From Marinilabiliaceae bacterium (GTDB taxonomy: Bacteria; Bacteroidota; Bacteroidia; Bacteroidales; Marinilabiliaceae): a stretch of 64,000 nucleotides of DNA. Numbering within the stretch: the first letter of the stretch is position 1; the number at the start of each line of letters is the position of its first letter. This document shows, one piece after another, positions 9,383-19,694 of this stretch. A program made the position numbers and the translations under genes. The notes beneath the pieces are model-generated. The model was not told where the DNA came from and made no database searches. It saw only the letters and a list, made by a program, of their open reading frames with translations. The stretch covers positions 1 to 64,000 of the forward strand of contig JAEINY010000004.1 of NCBI GenBank assembly GCA_016342595.1, given 5' to 3'.

Positions 9383-9473
9383 AATGAACATCTTTTAGCG
9401 CTTAATGAACAAGTGGTTCTTTACCCTGAACAACTTAATAGGGATCTTTATCCTAAATTTTAAATGTTAAGAG

Positions 9474-11804
9474 ATGATTCACAGAAACTTTTTCCTGCTA
9501 ACAGGACTGCTTTTAACAATGCTGTCTTGTAGTTCAGGTTCTCACCAAAAAAGAGAAATTAATCTGATTCCGTTACCTAATCAAATGGTCGAAACAGATG
9601 CGGTTTTCTCATTCAATCAGACAAGGTCCATATGTGTGGAACAGAAGGAATTGCTTGAGGGCATTGAGACTTTTCAAGAAACCATTGAACAATACTCTGG
9701 AGAGAGACTAGATATTGTTATACATAAAGAACAGGCTTCAATCGTTGTTTCAATGCAGAAAGAATTGCCGGTTGAAGGATATGAATTGGAAATTAAAAAA
9801 TCAGGTATCTCAATTGGAGCTTCAACACCTACTGGTGTATTTTATGCATTTCAAACACTTCTCCAGATGTGTCCGACAGAAGTATATACTGATTCTAATG
9901 TAGGGCGTTTTAAGTGGCCATTACCGGGAGTTTCAATAAAAGATGCTCCAGAATTCAAATGGCGGGGCATGATGTTAGATGTTTCGCGTCATTTCTTCAC
10001 TAAGTATGAAGTAATGGAACTAATCGACTATTTGGCGTATCATAAAATTAATGTGTTCCATTGGCATTTAGTGGATGATCAGGGCTGGCGTATTGAGATT
10101 AAGAAATACCCCAAATTAACAGAAACAGGAGCATGGCGTGTCGATCGCGAACACTTACCATGGAATGCGCGTCCGAAGCAAAAAAGTGACGAAAAAGCAT
10201 CTTATGGCGGATTTTATACCCAGCAGGATATCCGTGAAGTGGTGGCTTATGCACAAAAGCGTTTTATTACTGTTGTCCCTGAAATTGAAATGCCGGGCCA
10301 TACCACATCATCATTAGCGGCTTATCCTCAATTTGCCTGTAACGAAGGACCATTCACTGTTATACCCGGTGGTATATGGCCAATAACTGATATTTATTGT
10401 GCCGGTAAAGATGAAACATTCTCCTTTTTAGAAGATGTTTTAACCGAAGTGATGGCGCTTTTTCCATCTAAGTATATTCACATCGGAGGTGATGAAGCCA
10501 ATAAAGCAGAGTGGAAAAAATGTAAAAAATGTCAGGCTCGGATTAGAAAAGAGCATCTTAAAAATGAAGATGAATTGCAAAGCTATTTTATTCGTCGGAT
10601 TGAGCAGTTTTTAAGTAAAAATGATCGGGTTTTATTAGGATGGGATGAAATTTTGGAAGGTGGATTAGCACCGGGCGCAACAGTTATGAGCTGGAGAGGC
10701 TTTAATGGTGGCATTGAAGCTGCTAATAGCGGTCATGACGTTGTGATGACACCCACTTCGCACTGTTATTTGGACTATTACCAAGGCCCAATTGATAATG
10801 AGCCAGAAGCATTCAATGGAAATATTTCTGTAAGTAAGATCTACGCATTTAATCCGATTCCAGCAGAGCTAAAGGGAGCGGCTAAAGCTCATGTTTTGGG
10901 CGGTCAGGGTAATCTGTGGACAGAACATGTAGCAACAAAAGAACACATGCAATACATGTCATTTCCACGTATGTCTGCTTTATCGGAGGCATTGTGGACA
11001 AATTCTAAAAACAAAGATTGGGAGAACTTTGCAATGCGATTGGAAAATAACTTTGATACGTTTAAGGCAATGGGAATAAATTTCTCCGAAAGTATGTACA
11101 CTGTTAAGTTGGATACTGATTTTGATTTAGATCATAATAAAGTAAGGATTGAATTATCTACAGAAGCTCCTGGTTCCCAAATCTATTATACTTTAGATGG
11201 CAAGCAACCAACACAAAATAGCTTGAAATACGAAAATCCCTTTGAATTGGATAAAACAACTGAAATAAAAGCCATCGTTTATAAAAATGGTTCGGTTCGT
11301 GGAAAAATGATTCACAAATCATATCAGATTCATAAAGCTACTGCTAAAAAAGTGGAGTACATACAATTATATAATGAGAGTTATCCAGGTAGTGGTGAAT
11401 CCAATTTAGTAAATAGTTTAAGAGGCTCACGCAACCATAGTGATGGAAAATGGCAAGCTTTTCGTGGTAATGATCTGGAGTTGATCATCGATCTTAACAA
11501 GCATGAATCACTCAATAAAATGGTAGTTGGCTGTTTACATTCTACAGGAACATGGATTTTCTTACCGAATGATATTTCAGTCTTTGCATCTGATGACAAA
11601 ATCAACTTTCGTAAAATAGGATATACTAAAAACAGTATTCCATTAACAGGTGAAAGTCAGATTGTGGATTATGAAGTGAAACTGGATGGAACAACAGCCA
11701 GATATGTAAAAGTTATCGTGAGAAATCAAAGTATTGCTCCACAATGGCATGGTGCTGCCGGACAGGATGTTTGGTTATTTGTGGATGAGATTATTCTAGA
11801 ATAG
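9474..11804 (+). CDS. Beta-N-acetylhexosaminidase, GH20, lipoprotein
   Basis: 776 aa. A lipoprotein signal with lipobox Cys19 (MLSC) sends it to the membrane/periplasm. The order is a GH20b-like N-terminal domain (about 30-150), then the catalytic TIM barrel (about 155-500) with WRGMMLDVSRHF, HWHLVDDQGWR and HIGGDEANK, where Asp340-Glu341 are the catalytic pair of the substrate-assisted mechanism. Next is a chitobiase-type C-terminal domain (YYTLDGKQPT), and last a discoidin-like F5/8 C carbohydrate-binding domain (about 640-776). It removes terminal GlcNAc/GalNAc. No SusCD pair is adjacent. Confidence 0.95.
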   Translation: MIHRNFFLLTGLLLTMLSCSSGSHQKREINLIPLPNQMVETDAVFSFNQTRSICVEQKELLEGIETFQETIEQYSGERLDIVIHKEQASIVVSMQKELPVEGYELEIKKSGISIGASTPTGVFYAFQTLLQMCPTEVYTDSNVGRFKWPLPGVSIKDAPEFKWRGMMLDVSRHFFTKYEVMELIDYLAYHKINVFHWHLVDDQGWRIEIKKYPKLTETGAWRVDREHLPWNARPKQKSDEKASYGGFYTQQDIREVVAYAQKRFITVVPEIEMPGHTTSSLAAYPQFACNEGPFTVIPGGIWPITDIYCAGKDETFSFLEDVLTEVMALFPSKYIHIGGDEANKAEWKKCKKCQARIRKEHLKNEDELQSYFIRRIEQFLSKNDRVLLGWDEILEGGLAPGATVMSWRGFNGGIEAANSGHDVVMTPTSHCYLDYYQGPIDNEPEAFNGNISVSKIYAFNPIPAELKGAAKAHVLGGQGNLWTEHVATKEHMQYMSFPRMSALSEALWTNSKNKDWENFAMRLENNFDTFKAMGINFSESMYTVKLDTDFDLDHNKVRIELSTEAPGSQIYYTLDGKQPTQNSLKYENPFELDKTTEIKAIVYKNGSVRGKMIHKSYQIHKATAKKVEYIQLYNESYPGSGESNLVNSLRGSRNHSDGKWQAFRGNDLELIIDLNKHESLNKMVVGCLHSTGTWIFLPNDISVFASDDKINFRKIGYTKNSIPLTGESQIVDYEVKLDGTTARYVKVIVRNQSIAPQWHGAAGQDVWLFVDEIILE

Positions 11805-11825
11805 TGTATTAGAAACTTCATATGG

Positions 11826-11857
11826 CGGATTAGTAATCACTACTAATCCGTTTTTTA
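11826..11857 (+). terminator. Terminator after the GH20 gene
   Basis: CGGATTAGTA pairs with TACTAATCCG across a 5-nt loop, followed by TTTTTT. Confidence 0.9.
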
Positions 11858-11943
11858 TGTTCTTATTTCAGAACATAAATTAAGTATTTATCGCCTGGTG
11901 AATTTTCGATTTAATGTCTTCCATCATCAACTAATAATTGTCG

Positions 11944-11996
11944 ACAGATTTATAATCTGTATGAGTTATATATTATTCTATCCGATTTATAATCGG
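11944..11996. repeat. Two related GATTTATAATC palindromes
   Basis: ACAGATT-TAT-AATCTGT (11944-11960) and CCGATT-TAT-AATCGG (11982-11996) share a palindromic core 38 bp apart in a convergent intergenic region. Probably dispersed hairpin repeats; no function visible. Confidence 0.5.
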
Positions 11997-12058
11997 CTTT
12001 AAACCAATACAATGAAAGTCTTATAATTGATATTATGTTATTAAGGGTATGTAAAAGA

Positions 12059-12081
12059 AAACCGGCTGAGTAAACCGGTTT
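12059..12081 (-). terminator. Terminator of the TPR gene
   Basis: AAACCGG pairs with CCGGTTT; on the minus strand the stem is followed by a T-rich tail. Confidence 0.6.
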
Positions 12082-12094
12082 CCTATCTTTAAAA

Positions 12095-13258
12095 CTAGTT
12101 GCCTAAAGCATCAATTTTAGCTTTAACTTCGTTATACTTATCCATTCTTTCAAAACGGTAATACAATCCTTTTAAAGTTTCTAAAACAGCTACTTCTTTA
12201 GGTTGAACAGCATGAGCACGCTCCATAAAAGGAATTGCTTTTTCCCAATACTCATGAGCTACTTTCATAGCGGCTTCAAATTCTTTCACATTTGGCTTGT
12301 CATTTGCAACATTCTGCTGCTCAACACCTTTATTGAAATAGATTACACCAATGTTATAAAGAGAGTTGAAAAATTTGTCATCAATTTCAAGACATTTTTC
12401 ATAATTCTCAATGGCTTTATCTTTTTCAATATTTTCGTAAAGAACACCTCTTGCATAATAAAATGATGGATTCTCCGGATCATTCGCAATAGCTGTATTC
12501 AAATACTCCAGAGCAGCATCATTTTGTTTGCTATCCAGGTAGAATTGAATCAAGTTAGTTAAGATACGCTCATCATTTGGATATTGAGTAAAACCATGTT
12601 GTAAGGCTTCTCCCATTTTCAATGAATCACCTGAAGTGTCATAAACTTGCTTCAACAATAAGACAGCGTCTCCTCCTCCATATTTCAAATCAATTGATTG
12701 CTTGAAATATTGCTCTGCTTTTTCCCAATTTTTAGCATTATAAGCAGCAAGTGCACAGTTATACACGATAGCAGTATCAACATCAGGCTCTTCGGCTTTA
12801 AACATCTCAAGATTATTGATCAGCAAGACATTTTCAAAGGCCACTAATGCAGCATTAAAATCTTCAGTATTAAAACCTTCAATACCTGCATTTTGCAAAT
12901 CAGGCTTAAAGAAAGTCAAGGCCAATTTGATTTCTTTCTCATATTTGCCAATACCTTTACCTTTAGCGTCACCTTTTTTATCTAATTCAATGGCTTTTTT
13001 ATAAAACTCAACAGCTTTGTTGATACCTTCGGCATCCTGACCATTTTTATATAAGTCAGTATATACCTTAGCTGCAACAATATAAGTTTTAGGCCAGTTC
13101 ATTGACTTTTCATGCTTTAAAGCTGTATCAATTGCTTTTTGAGCTGCTTCAAGGTCATTTGTTTCTCTGTAACCATTGGCCGCCGACACTTTACCTTTTT
13201 GGGCAAACGCCGTTGACACTGCGATGATTAAAATTGCAAATAGCGCTAGTCTTTTCAT
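12095..13258 (-). CDS. Exported tetratricopeptide-repeat protein
   Basis: 387 aa with a signal peptide ending near FAQ (residue 19-20), followed by serial TPR units (for example AIVYNCALAAYNAKNWEKAE, PSFYYARGVLYENIEKDKAI, FNSLYNIGVIYFNKG). It is a periplasmic scaffold with no catalytic motif. Paralogous in style to the proteins at 18666 and 19695, so three related TPR proteins lie within 8 kb. 43 bp downstream of gyrA, possibly co-transcribed. Confidence 0.85.
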   Translation of the reverse strand: MKRLALFAILIIAVSTAFAQKGKVSAANGYRETNDLEAAQKAIDTALKHEKSMNWPKTYIVAAKVYTDLYKNGQDAEGINKAVEFYKKAIELDKKGDAKGKGIGKYEKEIKLALTFFKPDLQNAGIEGFNTEDFNAALVAFENVLLINNLEMFKAEEPDVDTAIVYNCALAAYNAKNWEKAEQYFKQSIDLKYGGGDAVLLLKQVYDTSGDSLKMGEALQHGFTQYPNDERILTNLIQFYLDSKQNDAALEYLNTAIANDPENPSFYYARGVLYENIEKDKAIENYEKCLEIDDKFFNSLYNIGVIYFNKGVEQQNVANDKPNVKEFEAAMKVAHEYWEKAIPFMERAHAVQPKEVAVLETLKGLYYRFERMDKYNEVKAKIDALGN

Positions 13259-13301
13259 TTTTAAGTGTTTTGATTGATTTTGCGTAAATATTCAATAATT
13301 C

Positions 13302-15830
13302 CTAGTCATTCACTGGTTCTTGTGAATTTTCAGATTCCCCAATTGTATCGTTTTCATCTTCAAATTGGTCATTCTCTAATAAGCGTTCTGAGGTTACTTT
13401 GGCAATCGACGCTATCTCATCATGTTTTTTAGATAGATTAATCAATCGAACGCCTTGGGTCGTTCTACCAGTAGTTCGCATATCGCTAACTCCCAATCTA
13501 ATAGCAATTCCAGAACGGTTGATAATCATCAGGTCATGATCATCTGTTACGTTTTTAATCGTGATCAACTCGCCGGTTTTATCAGTGATTTTCATCGTTT
13601 TAACACCTTTACCCCCACGGTTAGTCACCCTGTAATCATCAATTTTTGATCTTTTACCGAATCCTTTTTCAGAAACAACCAGGATATCCTCTTCAGCTAA
13701 ATTCTTAACACATATCATGCCAATTACCTCGTCACTCTCTGAAGCCAGCGTGATTCCCCGTACTCCGGAGCCTGTTCGTCCAATACATCTCACTTGCGTT
13801 TCATTGAAACGGATAGCTCTACCTGAGCGTGATGCCAATAATACTTCTGAATTACCATTGGTCAAACGTGCTTGCAATAACTCATCATTCTCTTTAATGG
13901 TAATTGCATTCACCCCATTCTGACGTGGACGAGAATAATCTCTTAATGAGGATTTTTTTATAATTCCTTTTTTCGTACCCATGATGATGTGATGTGAATT
14001 CACATAATCTTCATCGTTGAGTTTTTTAACACGAATAAAAGCTTTCACCTGATCATCCGGATCAATATTCAATAGGTTTTGGATAGCCCGACCTTTTGAA
14101 TTCTTTGATCCTTCGGGTATTTCATACACTTTTAACCAGAAACAGCGTCCTTTTTTAGTAAAGAACAACATGGTATTGTGCATGGAAGCAGGATATATGT
14201 GCTCAATAAAATCTTCATCGCGTGTAGTGGATCCTTTTGATCCTACCCCTCCTCTGTTTTGCGTTCTAAATTCAGTAAGTGGTGTACGTTTAACATATCC
14301 AAGATGAGAAATAGTAATAATCATCTCATCATCAGCATAAAAATCTTCAGGGTTAAACTCTTCCGAGCTGTATACTATTTCGGTACGACGCTCATCTCCA
14401 AATTTACTTTGCACTTGAAGAAGTTCATCTTTAATGATTTCCATTCTCAAATGCACATGCTCCAGAATATCTTTCAGGTGATTGATTTCTTTTAATAACT
14501 CATCGTATTCACCCCGTAATTTATTTTGCTCCAGACCAGTTAACTGACGTAAACGCATTTCAACAATTGCACGGGCTTGAATTTCTGATAGCTCAAATGT
14601 TGAAATCAAATTCTCACGAGCCTCATCAGGTGTTTGAGCAGCACGAATAATTTTGATAACTTCATCAATATTATCACTGGCAATGATTAATCCTTCCAGA
14701 ATATGCGCTCTTTTTTCGGCTTGATCCAGCTCGAATTGCGTACGACGAGTCACGACATCATGGCGATGCTCAACAAAATATTTGATCATGCCTTTCAGGT
14801 CCAATAAACGCGGACGGCCATTGACCAACGCAATATTATTGACGCCAAAAGAAGTTTGCAGAGCAGTGTACTTATATAAGTGGTTTAATACCACATTTGC
14901 AATAGCATCTCTTTTCAGATCAATAACGATACGCATCCCGTTACGATCGGATTCGTCGTTCACATTTGAAATGCCTTCAATTTTTTTATCGTTAACCAAA
15001 TCCGCGATCTTCATGATCAATTCAGCTTTGTTAACCATATAAGGTATTTCACAGATTATGATCTTCTCACGACCATTGGCCTCCGTTTCGATATCGCTTT
15101 TAGCGCGCATCACAACACGTCCCTTACCTGTCAGATATGCATCCTTAACACCTTGATACCCATAGATCGATCCTCCTGTTGGGAAATCGGGTGCTTTGAT
15201 GATATCAATGAGTTCATCAATTTCAATATCGTTATTATCAATATATGAAATGGTGGCGTTGATGGTGTCTTTTAAGTTGTGAGGTGGCATATTGGTTGCC
15301 ATACCCACGGCAATACCCGAGGCACCATTTACCAATAGGTTTGGAATACGTGTTGGCAAAACAGTTGGCTCTTTGATTGAATCATCAAAATTTAACTGAT
15401 GATCAACGGTATTTTTGTCGATGTCTATCAACATATCCTCAGCCATTTTATTTAGACGAGCCTCAGTATAACGCATTGCTGCAGGGCTATCGCCATCAAC
15501 GGAACCAAAGTTACCCTGTCCATCTACTAATGGATAGCGCAAAGACCATTCCTGAGCCATCCGTACCATGGCAAAATAAACGGATGAATCACCATGCGGG
15601 TGAAACTTACCAAGTACCTCGCCAACGATCCTGGCCGATTTTTTATAGGGTTTATTTGAAGCTATTCCCAACTCACTCATACCATACAAAACACGGCGGT
15701 GAACTGGTTTTAAACCGTCACGAACATCAGGAAGTGCCCGGGAAACAATCACCGACATCGAATAATCGATGTAGGCTGACTTCATCTCTTCCTCAATATT
15801 TATTTTTAGTATTTTCTCTCCTTCAGCCAT
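13302..15830 (-). CDS. gyrA: DNA gyrase subunit A
   Basis: 842 aa. The breakage-reunion domain starts with [20 protein letters not shown], with the catalytic Tyr121 in [10 protein letters not shown]. The six-bladed C-terminal wheel shows repeated GR.GRG/TTQGVR-type blades and the GyrA box region ([10 protein letters not shown]). The quinolone-determining stretch reads [10 protein letters not shown]: Ser82 corresponds to E. coli Ser83, while the position of E. coli Asp87 is Phe, probably normal for this phylum. A hairpin with T-run lies 33 bp upstream of the ATG. Confidence 0.98.
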   Translation of the reverse strand: MAEGEKILKINIEEEMKSAYIDYSMSVIVSRALPDVRDGLKPVHRRVLYGMSELGIASNKPYKKSARIVGEVLGKFHPHGDSSVYFAMVRMAQEWSLRYPLVDGQGNFGSVDGDSPAAMRYTEARLNKMAEDMLIDIDKNTVDHQLNFDDSIKEPTVLPTRIPNLLVNGASGIAVGMATNMPPHNLKDTINATISYIDNNDIEIDELIDIIKAPDFPTGGSIYGYQGVKDAYLTGKGRVVMRAKSDIETEANGREKIIICEIPYMVNKAELIMKIADLVNDKKIEGISNVNDESDRNGMRIVIDLKRDAIANVVLNHLYKYTALQTSFGVNNIALVNGRPRLLDLKGMIKYFVEHRHDVVTRRTQFELDQAEKRAHILEGLIIASDNIDEVIKIIRAAQTPDEARENLISTFELSEIQARAIVEMRLRQLTGLEQNKLRGEYDELLKEINHLKDILEHVHLRMEIIKDELLQVQSKFGDERRTEIVYSSEEFNPEDFYADDEMIITISHLGYVKRTPLTEFRTQNRGGVGSKGSTTRDEDFIEHIYPASMHNTMLFFTKKGRCFWLKVYEIPEGSKNSKGRAIQNLLNIDPDDQVKAFIRVKKLNDEDYVNSHHIIMGTKKGIIKKSSLRDYSRPRQNGVNAITIKENDELLQARLTNGNSEVLLASRSGRAIRFNETQVRCIGRTGSGVRGITLASESDEVIGMICVKNLAEEDILVVSEKGFGKRSKIDDYRVTNRGGKGVKTMKITDKTGELITIKNVTDDHDLMIINRSGIAIRLGVSDMRTTGRTTQGVRLINLSKKHDEIASIAKVTSERLLENDQFEDENDTIGESENSQEPVND

Positions 15831-15862
15831 TTATGTTATTATTTTAATATTCGAAAACATGA

Positions 15863-15890
15863 AAAAAATGGCTTAAACCAGCCATTTTTT
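15863..15890 (-). terminator. Terminator-like hairpin in the gyrA leader
   Basis: AAAAAATGGC pairs perfectly with GCCATTTTTT over an 8-nt loop. Read toward gyrA it ends in a run of T only 33 nt before the start codon, too close for a separate promoter in between. It could attenuate gyrA transcription or be a bidirectional terminator. Confidence 0.6.
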
Positions 15891-16089
15891 GAACGCACTA
15901 ATTTAAGTATTTCCGGCTTAACACGAAAACGAAAGAAGCCTTATTTTATTAACAAGTATCGGTAATCGGTTGATAAATGCCTCCTACTATTTTTGACTAT
16001 TGGCTGGATATTTGTTAATTTCAACCCTGTAAACAAGATTACCCTATGAATTGTTATTAGTTTAGAAATTATTAATAGTTGATTACTAT

Positions 16090-18612
16090 ATGGATCTGAA
16101 TTTTTCGCCCCGTATTAAGGACGTTATTTCTTATAGCAAAGAAGAAGCTGAACGATTGGGTAACCAATTTATTTCACCTGAACATTTAATGCTTGGCATT
16201 TTACGGGATGGAGAAGGTGTTGCAGTAGAGGTGTTACAGCAGTTAAACGTGGATTTACTACGAGTTAAACAAAGTATTGAAAATCATCTCCGTGGAGATG
16301 AACCCATTAAAAATGACAACATTCCTTTGCTTAAATCGGCCGAAAGGGTTCTGAAGTTAGTTCATTTAGAAGCGAAAGCTCTAAAAAGTTCAAAGATTAA
16401 TACAGGACACTTGTTTTTAGCATTACTAAAAGAAAAAAGCAGTATAATTTGGGAAATTATGGCAGAAGAAAACATTCAATATCAGAAAATAAAGCAAATA
16501 CTTGAGGCTGGCCAACCAATGGCGAAAGCCGATTATCCTGAAGATGATGATCAAGACAGCCCATTTTCCGGTTCCGGATCCTCTGGTGGAGAAGGTTCTA
16601 AGTCAACGGGGAAATCTAGTTCAGATACCCCTGTTCTGGATAATTTTGGGATTGATATCACCAAAGCAGCTGAAGAAGGGCGCCTGGATCCTATCGTTGG
16701 ACGTGATAAGGAAATTGAACGTCTCGCACAAATCCTTAGTCGGCGTAAAAAGAATAATCCGATATTAATAGGTGAACCAGGTGTTGGTAAATCGGCAATA
16801 GCAGAAGGATTGGCTTTGCGTATTGTACAAAAGAAAGTATCGAGAGTATTATTTGACAAACGTGTGGTAACATTGGATTTGGCTTCAATTGTAGCTGGTA
16901 CTAAGTACCGTGGTCAGTTTGAAGAACGTATGAAAGCCATTTTAAATGAGTTGAGCCGCAATCCTAATGTGATTCTATTCATTGATGAGATACATACGAT
17001 TGTTGGGGCCGGTGGTGCTACCGGATCACTCGATGCCGCTAATATGTTGAAACCATCGCTTGCCAGAGGTGAAATTCAATGCATTGGTGCAACCACGCTG
17101 GATGAGTATCGTCAACACATCGAAAAAGATGGCGCTTTAGAACGACGTTTTCAGAAGGTTATGATAGAACCAACCTCCATTGATGAAACAGTGGAGATCC
17201 TGAATAACATTCGTGAAAAGTATGAAGATCATCACAATGTATACTATTCACCGGATGCAATTGAAGCATGTGTTAAGCTAACCGAGCGTTATATCTCTGA
17301 TCGGCATTTACCTGATAAAGCGATTGATGCTTTAGATGAAGCTGGTTCACGAGTGCATATTTCCAATATAGTAGTACCTGAGACAATCATTAATATTGAA
17401 AAGAATATTGATGAAACCAAAGAAAATAAAATAAAAGCTGTAAAAGCTCAAAATTTTGAATTGGCTGCCAGTTTCCGGGATAAGGAAAAAAGCCTGCTCG
17501 AAGAACTGGAGGAGGCAAAAGGAAAGTGGGAAGAAGAACTTCAGCAACACCGCGAAAAAGTCGATGAAGAAAAAGTAGCTGAAGTAGTAGCCATGATGAC
17601 AGGTATACCAGTGCAAAGAGTGGCACAAGCTGAAGGTTTCCGGTTATTGAAGATGGGCAATGAACTGAAAGGCTCCGTTGTAGGACAGGATGAGGCTATT
17701 GCGAAAATAGTGAAGGCCATTCAGCGTAACCGTGCCGGATTAAAAGACCCCAATCGTCCCATTGGTTCATTCGTATTCCTAGGCCCTACTGGCGTTGGTA
17801 AAACCCACCTGGCTAAAGTATTAGCGAGATACTTGTTTGATACGGCTGATGCTCTGATTCGAATTGACATGAGTGAGTACATGGAGAAATTTTCTGTTTC
17901 TCGACTTGTCGGAGCTCCTCCGGGATATGTGGGTTATGAAGAAGGTGGTCAGTTGACTGAAAAAGTGAGACGTCGTCCTTATGCGGTTGTATTACTTGAC
18001 GAGATTGAAAAAGCGCATCCCGATGTATTCAACCTATTATTACAAGTAATGGATGAAGGTCGTTTAACAGATAGCTTAGGCCGTCGTGTGGACTTCAAAA
18101 ATACCATTATCATCATGACTTCGAATATTGGTTCGCGTGAATTGAAAGATTTTGGCCGTGGCGTAGGATTTACACCTGGTGGAACTCAATCAGACAGCGA
18201 CCATGCGAAAGGTGTTATTCAAAAAGCATTGAAAAAAGCCTTTGCTCCCGAGTTTCTGAATCGGATCGATGATGTCATCATTTTCAATAGTCTGGATAAA
18301 GATGAAATACACAAAATTATTGATATTGAACTCAAAGGGTTGTATGAACGTGTTGAAAGCCTTGGATATAAACTTGAGTTAACCGATGAGGCCAAAGACT
18401 TTATAGCCTCCAAAGGGTATGATGTTCAGTTTGGTGCACGACCTTTAAAGCGTGCCATTCAGAAATATCTGGAAGATGAGATGGCTGAAGTAATTATACA
18501 AGCATCTGTTTCTGAAGGAGATATTATTCAGGTCGACTTCAATAAAGAAGAAGAAAGAGTAATGACTGCCATTATTAAACTTGCCAAAAAGAAGGAAGAA
18601 AATATAGATTAA
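16090..18612 (+). CDS. clpC: ATP-dependent Clp protease ATP-binding subunit ClpC
   Basis: 840 aa, full-length Hsp100. Two Clp_N repeats (1-140), AAA-1 with Walker A GEPGVGKSA and Walker B ILFIDEIHTIVGAG, a UVR-like/M-domain coiled coil (about 435-475, NFELAASFRDKEKSLLEEL), AAA-2 with GPTGVGKTH and VVLLDEIEKAH, and a C-terminal D2-small domain. Unfolds substrates for ClpP; cytosolic. Monocistronic with its own terminator, divergent from gyrA. An acidic Ser/Gly linker (about 155-180) separates Clp_N from AAA-1. Confidence 0.97.
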   Translation: MDLNFSPRIKDVISYSKEEAERLGNQFISPEHLMLGILRDGEGVAVEVLQQLNVDLLRVKQSIENHLRGDEPIKNDNIPLLKSAERVLKLVHLEAKALKSSKINTGHLFLALLKEKSSIIWEIMAEENIQYQKIKQILEAGQPMAKADYPEDDDQDSPFSGSGSSGGEGSKSTGKSSSDTPVLDNFGIDITKAAEEGRLDPIVGRDKEIERLAQILSRRKKNNPILIGEPGVGKSAIAEGLALRIVQKKVSRVLFDKRVVTLDLASIVAGTKYRGQFEERMKAILNELSRNPNVILFIDEIHTIVGAGGATGSLDAANMLKPSLARGEIQCIGATTLDEYRQHIEKDGALERRFQKVMIEPTSIDETVEILNNIREKYEDHHNVYYSPDAIEACVKLTERYISDRHLPDKAIDALDEAGSRVHISNIVVPETIINIEKNIDETKENKIKAVKAQNFELAASFRDKEKSLLEELEEAKGKWEEELQQHREKVDEEKVAEVVAMMTGIPVQRVAQAEGFRLLKMGNELKGSVVGQDEAIAKIVKAIQRNRAGLKDPNRPIGSFVFLGPTGVGKTHLAKVLARYLFDTADALIRIDMSEYMEKFSVSRLVGAPPGYVGYEEGGQLTEKVRRRPYAVVLLDEIEKAHPDVFNLLLQVMDEGRLTDSLGRRVDFKNTIIIMTSNIGSRELKDFGRGVGFTPGGTQSDSDHAKGVIQKALKKAFAPEFLNRIDDVIIFNSLDKDEIHKIIDIELKGLYERVESLGYKLELTDEAKDFIASKGYDVQFGARPLKRAIQKYLEDEMAEVIIQASVSEGDIIQVDFNKEEERVMTAIIKLAKKKEENID

Positions 18613-18614
18613 AG

Positions 18615-18642
18615 AAAAGGGGCTCTTCAGAGCCCCTTTTTT
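18615..18642 (+). terminator. Terminator after clpC
   Basis: AAAAGGGGCTCT pairs with AGAGCCCCTTTT over a 2-nt apparent loop and runs into T's; it also serves the convergent TPR gene. Confidence 0.9.
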
Positions 18643-18665
18643 ATTGGTATCTATTGATTTTTCTA

Positions 18666-19538
18666 CTAGATAGCTTTCATTTGATCTGCTTTTTCGGTCA
18701 TTTTTAATCGACGATAAGCTATACTTAAACAACTAATGATCGCCTTATCTTTTGGAGAAGCTTCATGAGACTTTTCCAAATAAGGTAATGCTTTTTCATA
18801 ACCTTTACTGATTCCCTCCAGTTTTTTTGTGGAGTTATGATAGTTCACGCGCGTTGGACTTTTCATTGACTCATACCGTTTAGTTTCCTTCTCGTACAAA
18901 TAATCCGTTTGCCTGAAATAAATAACACCTAATTTCTTAGTTGCTTTTTTATGATTTGGTTTCAGCAACAATACATTTTCAAATGACTGAATGGCCTCCG
19001 GATATTTCTTTAATCGCTCAAGAGATGACCCGTGCAGGTACAAAAAAGTAACATTCTGAGGGGATTGTGCGATAGCCAATTCAAGTGCAGTGACTGCTTT
19101 GGCATATTGACCTGAGTTATAAAAAAGATATCCCATCTTTTTATTAAACTCCTCCTCCTTTTCTTCAAAGCGATTCTTACCTTCTTTTAAAATGAATTCT
19201 GCTTTATCAAACTTTTTTATGCCGCCATAGGCATCCGCTAAGGATAAAAACAGATCCGCTTCCGGATAATTCATCTCATATGCTTTTTCCAGGGGCAGCA
19301 CAGCCTTGTCAAACTGTTTTGCCCGGCAGTAGTTTTGCCCCGCTTTGAACAGACAAAAAGTATCTACTTTCTGCTCCAATCCATAACCCGTATTGGCTTT
19401 TTCATATAGTACTGCAGCTTTAAGGTATTGCATCTTACTCTCTTGGATAATAGCATCGCTTTTCAGCACATCGGCTTGCTGGGCATTTAACCAACAACAG
19501 GAAGTAAGAATGCTTCCAATCATTATTAATCGTTTCAT
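18666..19538 (-). CDS. Exported tetratricopeptide-repeat protein
   Basis: 290 aa, signal peptide of about 19 residues (MKRLIMIGSILTSCCWLNAQ, possible lipobox-like Cys pair). Seven or so TPR-like helical hairpins, such as VTFLYLHGSSLERLKKYPEAIQSFENVL. Ends in EKADQMKAI. Periplasmic or membrane-anchored scaffold; partner unknown. Confidence 0.8.
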   Translation of the reverse strand: MKRLIMIGSILTSCCWLNAQQADVLKSDAIIQESKMQYLKAAVLYEKANTGYGLEQKVDTFCLFKAGQNYCRAKQFDKAVLPLEKAYEMNYPEADLFLSLADAYGGIKKFDKAEFILKEGKNRFEEKEEEFNKKMGYLFYNSGQYAKAVTALELAIAQSPQNVTFLYLHGSSLERLKKYPEAIQSFENVLLLKPNHKKATKKLGVIYFRQTDYLYEKETKRYESMKSPTRVNYHNSTKKLEGISKGYEKALPYLEKSHEASPKDKAIISCLSIAYRRLKMTEKADQMKAI

Positions 19539-19645
19539 ATTTCACTTGTTTTTGGGGAGTATTTATTTCAAAAGTAATATTATAGAATTAATAATGTATG
19601 TAAAAATCCTTAAAAACTCTCCAAAACAAAGGGTTTGAAACAAAA

Positions 19646-19675
19646 AAAGGCGATTGAACTCAATCAATCGCCTTT
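19646..19675 (-). terminator. Terminator of the small TPR gene
   Basis: AAAGGCGATTGA pairs with TCAATCGCCTTT, followed by TTTTTGTTT on the minus strand. Confidence 0.9.
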
Positions 19676-19694
19676 CACATAAAAAACTTATTTC

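Noticed and set aside
11944-11996. Palindromes as attachment or origin sites
   Set aside because: Two short hairpins in a convergent spacer without any integrase, repeats or replication gene nearby.
15377-15847. 156-aa plus-strand ORF
   Set aside because: Antisense shadow of gyrA.
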